A stretch of DNA of 64,000 bases from Grammothele lineata (lineage: Eukaryota; Basidiomycota; Agaricomycetes; Polyporales; Polyporaceae): the NCBI GenBank assembly GCA_002150815.3, contig NDFF03000247.1, positions 1 to 64,000 of the forward strand, written 5' to 3'. The position numbers were made by a program, and so were the translations under genes. This document shows, piece after piece, positions 9,823 to 20,647 of the stretch. How positions within the stretch are numbered: position 1 is the stretch's first letter; every line of letters starts with the position of its first letter. Under the pieces are notes generated by a model. That model ran no database searches and was not told the DNA's origin. It saw only the letters and a list, made by a program, of their open reading frames with translations.

Positions 9823-12800
9823 TGGGTTCAGTCAGAGAGTGTGTGATGGCAGTGTGGCGAGGGGCGGAGGGAGGGTGTGCGGAGAGCTGACTTTGGTGGC
9901 GCACCTCACAAGAGCAGACACGCTCGTAGCTTGTAAGGCGACCATTTGATTATCAATGTCAAGAATACATACATTGTATTAGACGTGGCGTGTGTAAGGC
10001 AGGCAGGCGCAGCACAATAGACGGTCAGAGCGTAGAAGCGCCGGGAGGACTCATGGCAGTCGACGAGAAAGCTAGCGCTGACTCGATTTCATTCGACCGT
10101 GCTCGAATTCTACACGAGCGCTCGATCCCGTTCGATCCCACTCGTCGGACTTTTGGCTGGGTATCAACATCTAAGCTTTCAGGATGGGCCTTTTTGCGCT
10201 TTTTGGGCGCTTTTTTTCAAACTCAGCTACACTCAGATGCCCAAATCAATCCAGCTGTATCTCTGCAACAACCTAAGCAAAGTGGGACATATTATATATC
10301 AATAGAAAGCTACAGATGAGGAGAATGCAATGGTGTGCATTGTAATGCCTTATATGATCTATATAATACGCAATGAAGGCAACAAGTTGAAGACATATGT
10401 TAGTGAAGCAGCTGATGTTGTATAGAAGCTAAGGCACTATGCAATCAATTGAGAGGTTAGAATATGAGTAATTCACTGCTCCATGTAGAGGTGGGTATGC
10501 TATATGCTCTACAAAGTGACTGCCATCCAATATGCACTATGCAATAGCAGGCTATGTGTTTGACATTTGTTAGCAGCAAACTATATATAAAGGGAATGCA
10601 ATAGGCTGAATCTGTATGCAAGAGACAACAGTGAAGGGGAAGGCTAGTGGAGTAAGTAATGAGGTAGGGCAAGGGCACTTAAGTAAGCTCATAAGCAGCC
10701 AAATACATAATATAGAGTAAAGCCCTGCTTGATGAGGTTTCTTAATGGTTCTAAGTAACTAATAATGAGAGTCAATACAACATGCTATACATAATAAGTG
10801 TTGATAGCATGTATACTAATACTACATGGGGTGGCTTTTATATGTTCAGTTTTGGGGGTGTAAGTGAGTGTGTTATATATTTAAAAGAGCAGAAAGGAAC
10901 CACAATAGTTGACTCATTTTATATAACTTTGCATGAGCAGTATACAGTAAGGTAAATCTCAGCTAAATAACTTCTGTTCCTCATAAATCGTGCTCGCCAG
11001 CCATGGCCCTCTTCTACCAAGTAGCTAGGGGTGTGGAGGACAAACAGAGGATGAAACTATAGTACAAATAGATAATATAATTGATCTTCTGCCTTACAAA
11101 GTGATTGCCTGATCCGCTATATCAGATTCCTCCATCCCTTTGTCGCCTCTGTTGCTTGACGCATCGTCGCTTTCATCACTCAACGTATCCGGCATCATAG
11201 GCTCCGGAGATGCCACTAAGGCACAGTTGCTGAACATCATTGGGGCACTGTTGTTGGTGGGTGGGGTGACTAGGCTGCGCAGTAAGCACCAGCTATTGTA
11301 GACCTGATACATCAAGTGCTGGCTAACCCCCTGTCCCATTATGCAACTGGACTGGGCAAGCTTTCTGATGCATCATGAAGCTCCGAGTGATCTAGGATCA
11401 ACCCCCCAAATGCAGTAGGTGACCTCTGGGGGCCCATTATCAATGCCTGGGCAGTGCAGATTAGCTTATCTTAATAGATAACAACCTAGAATCTCATCTC
11501 CGGGTTTTCTGGAGTTCCCAGCAGTGCCCCACCTATTTTCAGCACCTTCCCATCAATCCTGTGCACCCTCCCGCACCTCCCACCCCCGCGTGCACGCCCT
11601 CCCACCCTCTGCGTGCACTTTGAGCACTTTTTTTGGTTTTTCGGGAGACCCCATTGAACTTATAGTGCAATCAGTTTCCCAGCTATTGGGGGTGCATTAG
11701 ATGCATTCAATGCAGATTGTAGCCGCATTTTTGACCCACCTAATGCGCCCGTAATAGGTGGGCTAGTACCGGTTTACTAGCAGGGGGCTTAATAGAGCAG
11801 GGATCTGCATCAAACTAGAAATAGCTCTTGCAATTTTGACATTCCCTGTGCGTGAAGGGGCGCGTTTGAAAGCTGTGCTCAAGGGCTTTGAAATGCAACC
11901 TTTCGCAAGCAAATCTGTCCACGTGTTCCCGAGATAGGTCATTTGCTCCTCTTGGGTAGCACCAGGGGGAGCAGGTGTATCTCAGGCAAATGTGGACGGA
12001 ATTGCGCTGTCTTTTTTGTGTTTTGTGCGCATTTGTAAGTGCTATTGAGGGGTACATGCACACAGCCGCGCACGTTTGATTTGCACCCTCAGGAGGGGGT
12101 GGAATCCTCCTCAGCCACCATACAGGCCAGATCTATCTTCCCCAGTTTTTATCCGTTCTTCATCGTTTTTATTATAGCTTGTAGTGCTCTACTATTACAT
12201 TCTAGGCCTACCGACGTGCATTAAATACACTTGAATGACATTGCATGGTGGGTACACTAATGGCTCAGCCACAGCCAGGTTTCCCCTTTGACAAGGGTGT
12301 CGCGGGAAATAAGCGCCCGACCGGGTAGTAGATAGTTAGTTCAGGGTTGTATCGCCCATAAGAAAAAATCAAGTCAACTTTTCAGCTGCTTGTAGGGCGT
12401 GTCCTACGGCTTTGAAAGACTTCTGATGCTCGCAGTCAACTACTCAAATCAAAGGAGGAGTACGAGAATGTATTGTACACGCATTTGGAGAAAAAGTCGA
12501 GGCCCGCCTACTAGTAATGAGAGACCTCGGGCCGTAAGTCAAGTCGGTGACGTCATTTCCAACGCTGAGGTGGCCTGAGGGACAGTAGAACAGTAAAGGC
12601 GGGTCTTCGACAGGTGGCGGATTAAAAGCGAATCAGGATATTCCGAACAGCGCACAGTGCTCCTCCTACACTTGTGCGCTTGAGTCTCCACAGGAGTATG
12701 CGTACAGTCGTCCGTCATGCGGTCGTCAGCCCAGAATTAGTACAGTCACAAATGAGCTACATGTACCATGACCGAGCCTGAGCGGAGCCCAGTGTGCAAG

Positions 12801-13091
12801 CCTATGGTGGGAGTGAGGACAAGTAAGTGACATCTTGCAGCCAGTCTGTGCGTGCAGTTGGAACGGACGTACACTTCACTCAAGCGGCGACTAAGTTGAA
12901 CAGTATTGGAGCATTTGTGAAAGGTGTGACAATGGGAGTGGCACGATTGACAGGATCGGCGCGACGATGCATGGCGAGAGTGAGGAGACAGCGTGGAGTC
13001 CTACGGAAGGATCTCAGAGAATAGGTGCGTTGTTTTTGCGACGTACCTGCAGCGCAAGCCTAACACCTTCTTCATAGACACAGACATACGA
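9823..13091. other. Gene-poor, AT-richer intergenic DNA
   Basis: About 3.3 kb without a gene I can support. It holds only short reading frames with no recognisable domain, many ATATA-type runs (10300-10950), and a GT-rich stretch near 9840-9920 upstream of the Plavaka transposase that may include its promoter and 5' end. I looked for matching terminal repeats around the Plavaka copy and for long terminal repeat pairs and did not find convincing ones. It probably consists of decayed repeats. Confidence 0.5.
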
Positions 13092-13471
13092 ATGCCATCC
13101 ACCCAGCCACCACAACGAGAACATGCAGCTCATCCATCTGCCCGTTCTTCCCTACCACTGTCGGAATCGTATCTTGAAGCACGGCCGACTCACCGAGGGC
13201 ATAAGCGAAAGGCACGAGACTTGAGCCAGATTGAAGTATGTCTATGCGGTGGCAGCACGACTGAAAAAGATATCGGTGTCATACGATGCAGTACGAATGG
13301 ATGCAAGACACAGTGGGTATGTGAACTGTGCACGGTCGTGCACCCACTGGCACTGAGTATCGTCAAGAGGCTCACCTGTATCAACGGTTCCACCTAGTGT
13401 GTGTCCGGCTTGAGAGGGCTGTGAAGGCATGTGCCTGTGGGGCATGCAAGTCGGCCAAGCGGAAGAGGTAG
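13092..13471 (+). CDS. Small PHD-like zinc-finger protein, possibly transposon-derived
   Basis: Predicted exons 13092-13316 and 13370-13471 (53-bp intron, GTATGT donor, weak GAG acceptor) encode about 108 residues. After a low-complexity N-terminus and a basic patch (HKRKAR) the protein has a cysteine/histidine array: CLCG, then C..NGC..QW, FHLVC, and CACGAC near the end, closing on KSAKRKR. The order Cys-x-Cys, Cys-x4-Cys, His-x2-Cys, Cys-x2-Cys resembles a PHD or related treble-clef finger. The reading of exon 2 is supported because it restores the H-x2-C and C-x2-C pairs; without splicing the frame reads on and stops at 13397. Similar small fingers occur around DNA transposons in mushroom genomes. 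Function is unknown, and the finger could be a relic. Confidence 0.4.
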
Positions 13472-14042
13472 GAGGAAAGGTAGAAGAGAAAGGGAGGAAC
13501 GAGTTGGAGTCGTCAGACCACAGACATCATATCATGACGTCATATGGCGGTACCTACCATATATGGTCAAGCGCCTGCTTACGTAGTTAATTAGTTGCCA
13601 CCTCAAGCTCAATTTCAGAAAAACCGACCCCCGGTTTTTTTTTGACATCCTACGACACCCTTGCCCTTTGATATCTCTGCTAGAACTGACCCGATTGCCT
13701 TCAAACAAGTTTTTCCTTATTAAGCATAATTATAAATCCTACAATCCATCGCCACCATTGCATTTACAATTTATGAGAAATGAATAATCGTTTTTTATAG
13801 GTGAGCCATCCCTGCCATTTGTGTCACGCAAAACACAACTCAGCTTGAATCTCAGAAAGGCACCAGTAAGCACAGCCACTGATGGCAATACAAAAGTTAC
13901 TGACTGTTTAAAGCAGAGATTGAAAATATATGGGGTTAGGGTTTCTCAACATTTTGGCGTGCATGCAAAGTCACCTGCCTTTCTCATTAGACTTTAGCGC
14001 TTATTTTGCGTCATCCAAATGCACATGCTGCCATCCACCCCT
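13472..14042. other. Intergenic, no supported feature
   Basis: AT-rich sequence with short homopolymer runs (for example nine T near 13637). No coding frame, tRNA or repeat could be supported. Confidence 0.4.
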
Positions 14043-14492
14043 ATCAAAAAAGGCCCATCTGTCTTTCGGTGTCTTTGAGTGGTCTTCACAGGGCAGCATC
14101 AAATTCTTGTCAAGACTGCCCTTGGTCTTGGCTAAGACCAGCTAAGACTATAAGTAAAGACTTGAATAAAGACTTTGGAGCACAGAGACTAAATGGCTCA
14201 TATATCAAGACTCATTATGAAGCTAGGTAAATGCATTAAAAGCTGCACAAAGGGGTTAATGTATTTACAAGACAATTTAGGGTATCCATAAGACAGCCTT
14301 CATTGACTCAAGACATAGACAAGACATACCTATTTTACTGTAAGACATATTGCATTACTAAAACACTATCAAGACACTTTTTTGTGGTCTTAACTGGTCT
14401 TAGCCAAGACCAAGGGCAGTCTTGACAAGAATTTGACACTGCCCTGTGAAGACCACTCAAAGACATCAGAAGACAGATGGGCCTTTCCTGAT
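14043..14492. mobile_element. MITE-like element with 106-bp terminal inverted repeats
   Basis: 14043-14148 and 14387-14492 are near-identical inverted repeats. Both read inward from ATCARRAAAGGCCCATCTGT and continue through TGGTCTTCACAGGGCAG and AAGACTGCCCTTGGTC. The ends mirror exactly about one centre (coordinate sum 28535). The 238-bp interior codes for nothing and is full of AAGAC/AAGACT words, as are the repeat ends, which suggests subterminal transposase-binding repeats. The element is therefore non-autonomous. I could not define a target-site duplication with confidence, so the superfamily is open. Confidence 0.75.
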
Positions 14493-15366
14493 GCGCCACC
14501 TGTACTTACGGATCTGTACTTAACATGCTTATTGGCACTTACACTCCTTATATGGTTAAATGAGGGTGAATAAGTAATTTCGAGAAGTTCTAATGCAGCA
14601 TTCTTCCTTGTCATCGGATACACTAGGAGATATCAAGATACATGTACCCATTCTCGATATCCCTAAAATCTGTGTCTACCATTGTATCTGCAATCATTGT
14701 ACACCCACCGAAAACATACACAATTATCGATCATGAAATCTTGGAGGAGTGTTATGTTTTGATTAGACTGCAACTTTGTCAAAAGACTGAGCTAACTTAT
14801 AAGGCTAGAGCTCAAACTCATTCAGATGTTGTTGCCAAAGATATCACTTGCATACACGCATAATCACTACTCAGCATTGCACAGAGGTGGCCAATTAAGA
14901 GAAGGATGAAGCCTATGGAGGGCAAGGAGGCTACTATGTGGTGGAATGGCTATGACGTGCTCGGCCTCTTAACTCGTATACAATCAATTTGTGACCGAAA
15001 GCCACATATTTTTGTTGCAAATATATCTATTCTACACATTCCATACATCCCATGTCAAGAAACAAGTGAGAACAAGCTCTGTCACAACCTCTGCAGTTTT
15101 TTGATTTTTTAATTTTTTGATTTTCGGACACACATGCATGTTGTGTGCTTGGCTACGATTTTTGAAAACAGCTGTAATTAGTGACAAAAGGTGAACAGTG
15201 GCATGGTGGTAGGCTCTATGATTTGTGATACCCTGCTATAGTTTGATTACCACAATAATGTCTCAAAAGTCCAATTAATCCCTGCCAGATGATCTTAAAT
15301 AAATTGAAAATCAGTATGATATTATGCATGAAAAGCCACTATATTATAGCATAAATCCTCAGTATA
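14493..15366. other. Intergenic, no supported feature
   Basis: AT-rich DNA downstream of YJU2. It includes a T-rich low-complexity run near 15098-15125. No gene or repeat is supported. Confidence 0.4.
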
Positions 15367-16376
15367 CTAGGCCTTGATTTTGCCCTTGAGTTTGATGCCT
15401 AGAGCACTTTTGCCTGCTACCTTCTTCCGCTTAGTCACCGGGGCCCCCGTAGAAGATGCTACAGAGAGTAGTGCCCTTGCTGACTCTGGCAAAAGGCTCT
15501 GTAGCTCTGGTTCCTCAGCACCTGCTTTGCGTTTGACCGTGATGACAGGCTCTGATAACCCACTCGGCCCAGAACTACCCGAGGGCGCACCTGCCGCAGG
15601 AACCTTGGCAAAGACCTCTCGCACCAGTTTCTCATCCTCTTCCTCTGCCAGCTTCTTTTCCCTATCCTCCTCCGTCTCGATCTCCTCCATGCCTAACCTT
15701 TCCAGAAGATCGACGGACTGTCCAATCCGTTCATTGCGAGCATTGCGAGCTCGAATGTCTTGCAGAGCGTCCAGGATGTCCATCTCCCGCTTCGAGTCGA
15801 CGGTACGGTTCTCGAGGGCTTTCATGGGGTTGTTCTCTTCCTCTTCGAGTTTTGCCAAGCGGTCTTCCTCCTCGACCGCTTTCTCCTCTCGCCATGGCTC
15901 AAAGTTGCGGGATGCGCCATGTTCAGCGGCATAATCAGTGTTCTTCGGGTCGGTCTTGAAGGTGATCTCAGCGGAACACAACGTACTTGAAGCACGCAGC
16001 TGTCAGCTATGAAGAGCATCCAGACAGTAAGCAACGAACCATTTGATGTAGAATCGGAAGATCTTGATCCCATAATAATCTTCTCCCTCCACAGTCTCCT
16101 TGCGCGCGTTGAACTTCTTGCCCTTATAGATATACTCTCCGCAAGTATTGCACCGCCTAAGACAATTCAGTGCGAGAAAATGATACAAGTAACGGTCACA
16201 TACATTGAGAAAGGTGCCATGAGACGCACGACCTGCTGAGAATTCTTCGGCAGGCGGCGGCGAGGGATGAGGGAAGGATCGAAATCCGGGGGGAAGTACT
16301 TGTTCAGGACTGGGCATGTTATAAGAGAGAATCGCACGTAGACGTCGCAGTAGCACACACCTTTTCGTTCGGACAT
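15367..16376 (-). CDS. YJU2: Splicing factor YJU2 (CWC16 family)
   Basis: YJU2 joins the Prp19-associated spliceosome and promotes the first splicing step in the nucleus. Exons (minus): 16376-16361, 16309-16204, 16156-16040 and 15985-15367, with introns of 51, 47 and 54 bp, giving 285 residues, a usual family length. The first exon is only 16 nt. The N-terminus [20 protein letters not shown] is diagnostic, followed by a zinc-binding pair CNTC and CTLC that is completed only after splicing of intron 3. Next come [16 protein letters not shown] and the characteristic FEPWRE. The C-terminal half is charged and helical, with a basic tail ([12 protein letters not shown]). Intron 3 uses an atypical GTTCGT donor and an AAG acceptor, fixed by the conserved cysteines. 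It is divergent from DHX35, 202 bp away. Confidence 0.93.
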
Positions 16377-16578
16377 GACGAGACCAGGTAAGGACGATGC
16401 AGAAAGTAATCAGAGAGGTGGGAGGTAAGAGGGAAAGGCGTATCGCTGCGAGCGCCACACAAGCCTGCCTCCACTACGCTTAGTCAACAGCTGTGGCGGC
16501 CCGGCGACGAGTCTTTCGTTCACTTCCATCACCTCGCCTTCCCCTTCAGCGCGTATTTGCCGTGTATTCTCGTATATC
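16377..16578. promoter_or_regulatory. Shared divergent promoter of YJU2 and DHX35
   Basis: Only 202 bp separate the start codons of two oppositely transcribed spliceosome genes, so both core promoters must lie here. The stretch is pyrimidine-rich toward DHX35. No clear TATA box was seen. Co-regulation is inference. Confidence 0.5.
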
Positions 16579-19488
16579 ATGGCTGCCCTTCAGTTTTGGA
16601 AACCAGGTACCGTCGGGCCAGGTAGTAACCTTGACCGCGCATCCGAGACGGAGGAGTTCATCATCCCCAGCGCCCCCTCCGCTGCGTTCTCGCTGCAATC
16701 CGCCCGAGAGCATTTACCCATTTACAAGCATAGTATGTAATCCAATGAACTACTCTACTTTTGGTCTTACCATCGTATCATCAGGACAGCAGCTTCTATA
16801 CGCCGTCCAGAAGCATGGTGTCGTTATTCTAGTCGGCCAAACGGGGAGTGGAAAGACAACCCGTACGTTCCTTAGTTCCCCGAGACGCGAAGTACTAAAT
16901 ATCGTACGTTGTGGTCAGAGCTTCCACAGTTTCTATACGAGGCTGGGTGGGCTGCAGAAGGCAACGTCATCGCTTGTACTCAACCCAGACGCGTCGCTGC
17001 AACCTCGGTTGCCAATCGTGTCGCCACAGAAATAGGGACTACTTTAGGAGACGAGGTACGTCAGTGACGTCAGTTACTCTTGACAAATCTTGTATGCCAA
17101 CTGTCGATCAGGTGGGCTACGTTATTCGTTTCGAAGATGTGAGCGACAAAGAACGCACAAGAATTCTGTACATGACGGACGGCATGCTCTTCCGTGAAAC
17201 CCTTGTCGACCCTCTCCTTAGTCGGTACAGTGTGATCATGGTGCGTTCCTTGTCTGTGAATATCATGCCTACACTCATCCTCACACCAAGATTCTCAGAT
17301 AGACGAAGCTCATGAACGTAGTGTATACACGGATCTTCTCTTAGGAGTGCTCAAAAAGTACCTTTGTCTCGTTCATGGCCATTTTCGTCCATGCTTATAG
17401 TCCTCAGGATTCGTCGCAAGCGACCTTCGCTCCGGCTCATAGTATCATCCGCTACTTTGGATGCCACCTCTTTCCTCAATTACTTCGCTTCGGGAAATAG
17501 TCCTGGCGAAGCAACAATTGTCAGTCTAGAAGGCCGTGGATACCCTGTTCAGGTGGCCTACCTTCAAGATCCTGTCCCCGACTACGTGCAAAAGGCAGTC
17601 GACGTTATCTGGAGTATACACCTTCAGGTAAGTCCCATTTTACACACATCGCCGTCTCTATTGAACGGTCATAGCCGACAGTCGGCGACATCCTGGTCTT
17701 CCTAAGCGGACGTGAGGAGATAGACCGTAGTCTGGAAGACCTGTCGGAACGCTTACCAACGTGAGTTGCCGTATCTCGTATCGTTGCATTCAAGCTCATG
17801 TGCATTAGTATACCCCGTAACGCGAGCCGCTTAGTTCCACTTGCTCTCCATGCCGGACTTCCAATGGCTGAACAGATGAAAGCATTTGAACCCGCGGAAC
17901 GGGGTACGAGAAAGGTGATAGTATCCACAAATATCGCTGAGGTGCGTGATCAACGGCCCTAGCGTCGATGCGAAACTGACGTCCACACAGGCCAGCGTGA
18001 CGATCGACGGGATCAAGTTCGTCATTGACTCTGGCTTTGTGAAGGTTTGTTTCCCATAGCAATTCATGTTCCTTTGTCTGAATGGATTAATGGAGCCTAG
18101 ATTCGAACCTACAACCCTTCAACAGCCATCTCGTCTCTCACAACAGTTCCTATTTCGCAAGCTTCGGCCACGCAACGCGCTGGCCGCGCCGGCCGAACTT
18201 CTACGGGTTATTGCTACCGCCTTTATACAGAACAAACCTACGAACAGCTACGGCCAACAACGGCCCCGGAGATTACCCGCACAGACCTCACGACGCCCAT
18301 CATTCAGCTAAAATCGCTCGGCATCGATGACCTCATGAAGTTCGAGTGGGTGTCCTCACCTCCGGCGGAAAGCGTCTTGCGTGCTCTCGAGGGGCTGGTA
18401 AATTCTGGTATGATCGGCGAAGATGGGCGACTCACGGTGATTGGCGAGAAGGTTGCTGAATGCCCCATCGAAGTGAACCTTGCACGAATGGTAATTAGAC
18501 CCACATGGTGATCTTTAACGTTTGTTGACCTTAAATCCGGTAGCTTTTCGCCTCCAAGGACTACGCATGTGGCGAAGAGGTTTTGACCATCGCGGCCATG
18601 ACCACCGTCCAGGTCAGTCTTTGTCAGATCGTATGATTCGGAGTTTAATCACTCGCCATCGTCAGGACGTCTTCGTCATCCCGGAGGGTGGCCCAGGCGC
18701 ATTGGCGGAGTTGGAACGAAGGAAGTTCACCGCCGAGGAGGGGGCAAGTCTGAGCGCCTTCATTATTTTAATAATGCCAACTCACCATGAGCACAGGATC
18801 ATTTGACACTGCTTAATGGCGAGTAGCCTACACACCTTGCTATCAGCTCGGAACGACTAATACTGCGCGACAGCGTACAACGCTTTCAATCGGTATGGGC
18901 GGTCGTCGGCATGGTGTAAAGGACATGCACTATCTTTCCGTGCGATGTCGCGTGCTGTGTCGATTCGGTCACAGTTGAAGAAGTACATGCAACGTTTTGG
19001 ACTGCCTCTGGAAAGTTGTGAAGGTGATGCAAAGCGGTTGCGGAAATGCCTCGTGACCGGTTACTGGCGTAATGTGGCTCGTTGGACAGCAGACGGCACA
19101 TACAGAGCTGTCAGGGGCGACAACGTAAGCCTGAAAAAAATAGCTTCCGCCGCGAATGAACGTTACTTATATCGGAACAGGTCTTGCACGTACATCCCCA
19201 CTCGGTATTGTTCACCAGGAAGCCACGTTCGGGCTGGGTCATCTTCCATGAGATGGAGGAGACCAAAAAGACTCAGTACGTTCATCTCCGTTCGGGCGTG
19301 GTCTGCGCGAGGCTGACCCGGCCCACCAGAATCCGCATATTGACGGAAATAGATTCAGAATGGTGGGTCGCACCACGTCCCCGTCGAAGGCTAAGTATGC
19401 CGCCGCTCATCACCCAGTTTTTAGGCTGCTTGAGCATGGCCACAAATTTTACGACAAGCGGTCTGGAGCTAGCATAGGATCCTCATAG
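16579..19488 (+). CDS. DHX35: DEAH-box RNA helicase, DHX35 type
   Basis: ATP-dependent RNA helicase of the spliceosomal C complex. Seventeen exons sum to 683 residues (human DHX35 is about 700). Exons: 16579-16732, 16785-16862, 16919-17055, 17112-17240, 17299-17357, 17408-17627, 17675-17760, 17809-17941, 17991-18044, 18101-18490, 18544-18612, 18666-18743, 18797-18818, 18874-19124, 19181-19275, 19330-19362, 19425-19488. Motifs in order: N-terminal LQFWKPGT, Walker [25 protein letters not shown] (split by an intron), [25 protein letters not shown], the helicase-associated GDHLTLLN and a C-terminal OB-fold (FTRKPR, WVIFHEM). Two neighbouring introns, 18744-18796 and 18819-18873, begin with GC rather than GT and flank a 22-nt exon; the family-conserved GDHLTLLN and YNAF residues force this reading. 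Confidence 0.93.
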
Positions 19489-19718
19489 TTCACTACGGTT
19501 GTACTTGCATGTTCTAGTTGAAACCAGATCGATCCCACTGGCCATGGTATATAAAATGTATCTGCGATCGAAGCCAGCGTGGGCGCCTATACAGGCGCCT
19601 CGGCAAACTACGGGCGTTCCGGTGGAACGTCAACCTAAACGACCCATCCAGGACCGCCAGCCGAGCTCTTCCAGCTTCCCATATCCACACCCAAATATTC
19701 TCCCCTCCAGCCCCTACC

Positions 19719-20430
19719 ATGGGCTCCTCGCAGTCCTCACCACAGCAGGATGAGAAGATCTTCACACCTGATACTCCGCTTCACGTATGTGCATGTGCTG
19801 CCAGACAGGCTATTCTTTCGCGTCTCATGCAATACACCAGTTCTCAGAAGATGTCGTGAATCAGCTTGTCGACCACCAAGTCTCGGCGGAAATCCCGCGC
19901 GAGCGGCAGCTCACGCTTGATGCACACATCCGGACCCGCATACAATCCGAACTCTCGCGATTGCAGCAAGAAGAGGAGCGTGTCCGGGAAGAGATAGAGC
20001 GTGCGTTGGAGAAGGAGAACCTGGACCGCGAACGTCTCATGGCTGGCGAGGAGGTTGCGTCCGACGAAGCCGGCGCGGGATCTGTTAAAAGCAGCGCTGC
20101 GCTCATGGGAGATTTGGAAGAGCTCCGCCAAAAGGTTGAGAAGTACCACGCCCGTCAAGACTCGGAGGAGCTTGCCACCGTACGCGCGAAAGGTCAGGAG
20201 GTTGTGTCGTGTTACCAGTGCGTACCTCCCGTTCGCCTCCATCCCTATGTTAACTCTGGCACTCCAAGGTCAAACCCTTCGAGCCCTCTTGATTGTTGGA
20301 AGGCCGTGGAGGAGTTCAGGGCGTCCGTAGCACAGGTAGAGCAGGTGCGTCTCAAGTTAACCGGTGCGTTCATCTCTCACTGAACTGACAAATCCATTAT
20401 GTCCAGAGATATGTAAACTCGTTACGGTAA
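19719..20430 (+). CDS. MIC19: MICOS complex subunit Mic19
   Basis: Mic19 is a small inner-membrane-associated, intermembrane-space protein that links MICOS subunits at cristae junctions. Exons 19719-19784, 19841-20217, 20269-20344 and 20407-20430 give 180 residues, close to yeast Mic19. The start MGSSQSS has the glycine-serine pattern of an N-myristoylation site. The middle is a long charged coiled coil (LSRLQQEEERVREEIERALEKE). The C-terminus is a fungal-type CHCH with one visible Cys-x10-Cys pair (SCYQ to LDCW) and ends in VEQRYVNSLR. The second intron has an AAG acceptor, confirmed because it joins the two cysteine halves in frame. It converges with the membrane-protein gene at 20648. Confidence 0.88.
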
Positions 20431-20647
20431 CCCTAGAACTACAAATCATAGAGCACATCCTCTCGTTTCATTATCCATCGCGACTACGGCGTTACGCTAA
20501 GTTCCCAGAAGCAAGAGAAATGTTCTATCGTGAGGTGTCCGTCACAGCAAAAGTCCGCACTACGCGGGCCATTACTCGTCAAAGGTCCGTGGAAGAGTCA
20601 TCAGTGTCCGTTATATAATTTGAGTCCGTCGTAGCGTCCAATTGCGA

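Noticed and set aside
9832..10330. Possible terminal inverted repeat of the Plavaka element
   Set aside because: I compared the outer flank with the 3909-4318 spacer and saw no convincing inverted match or CACTA-type end, so element borders were left undefined.
11094..11339. 81-codon minus-strand frame with an ATG
   Set aside because: No domain, acidic low-complexity end, isolated in AT-rich decayed DNA; likely chance or relic.
12827..13024. Short basic frame just upstream of the PHD-like gene
   Set aside because: Starts at a non-ATG codon, has no recognisable domain, and overlaps no splice signal that would join it to the finger.
18090..18125. tRNA-like T-loop (GGTTCGAATC) on the minus strand
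   Set aside because: The flanking bases do not form a T stem, and the stretch is a coding exon of DHX35 (IRTYN segment) in the right frame and phase.
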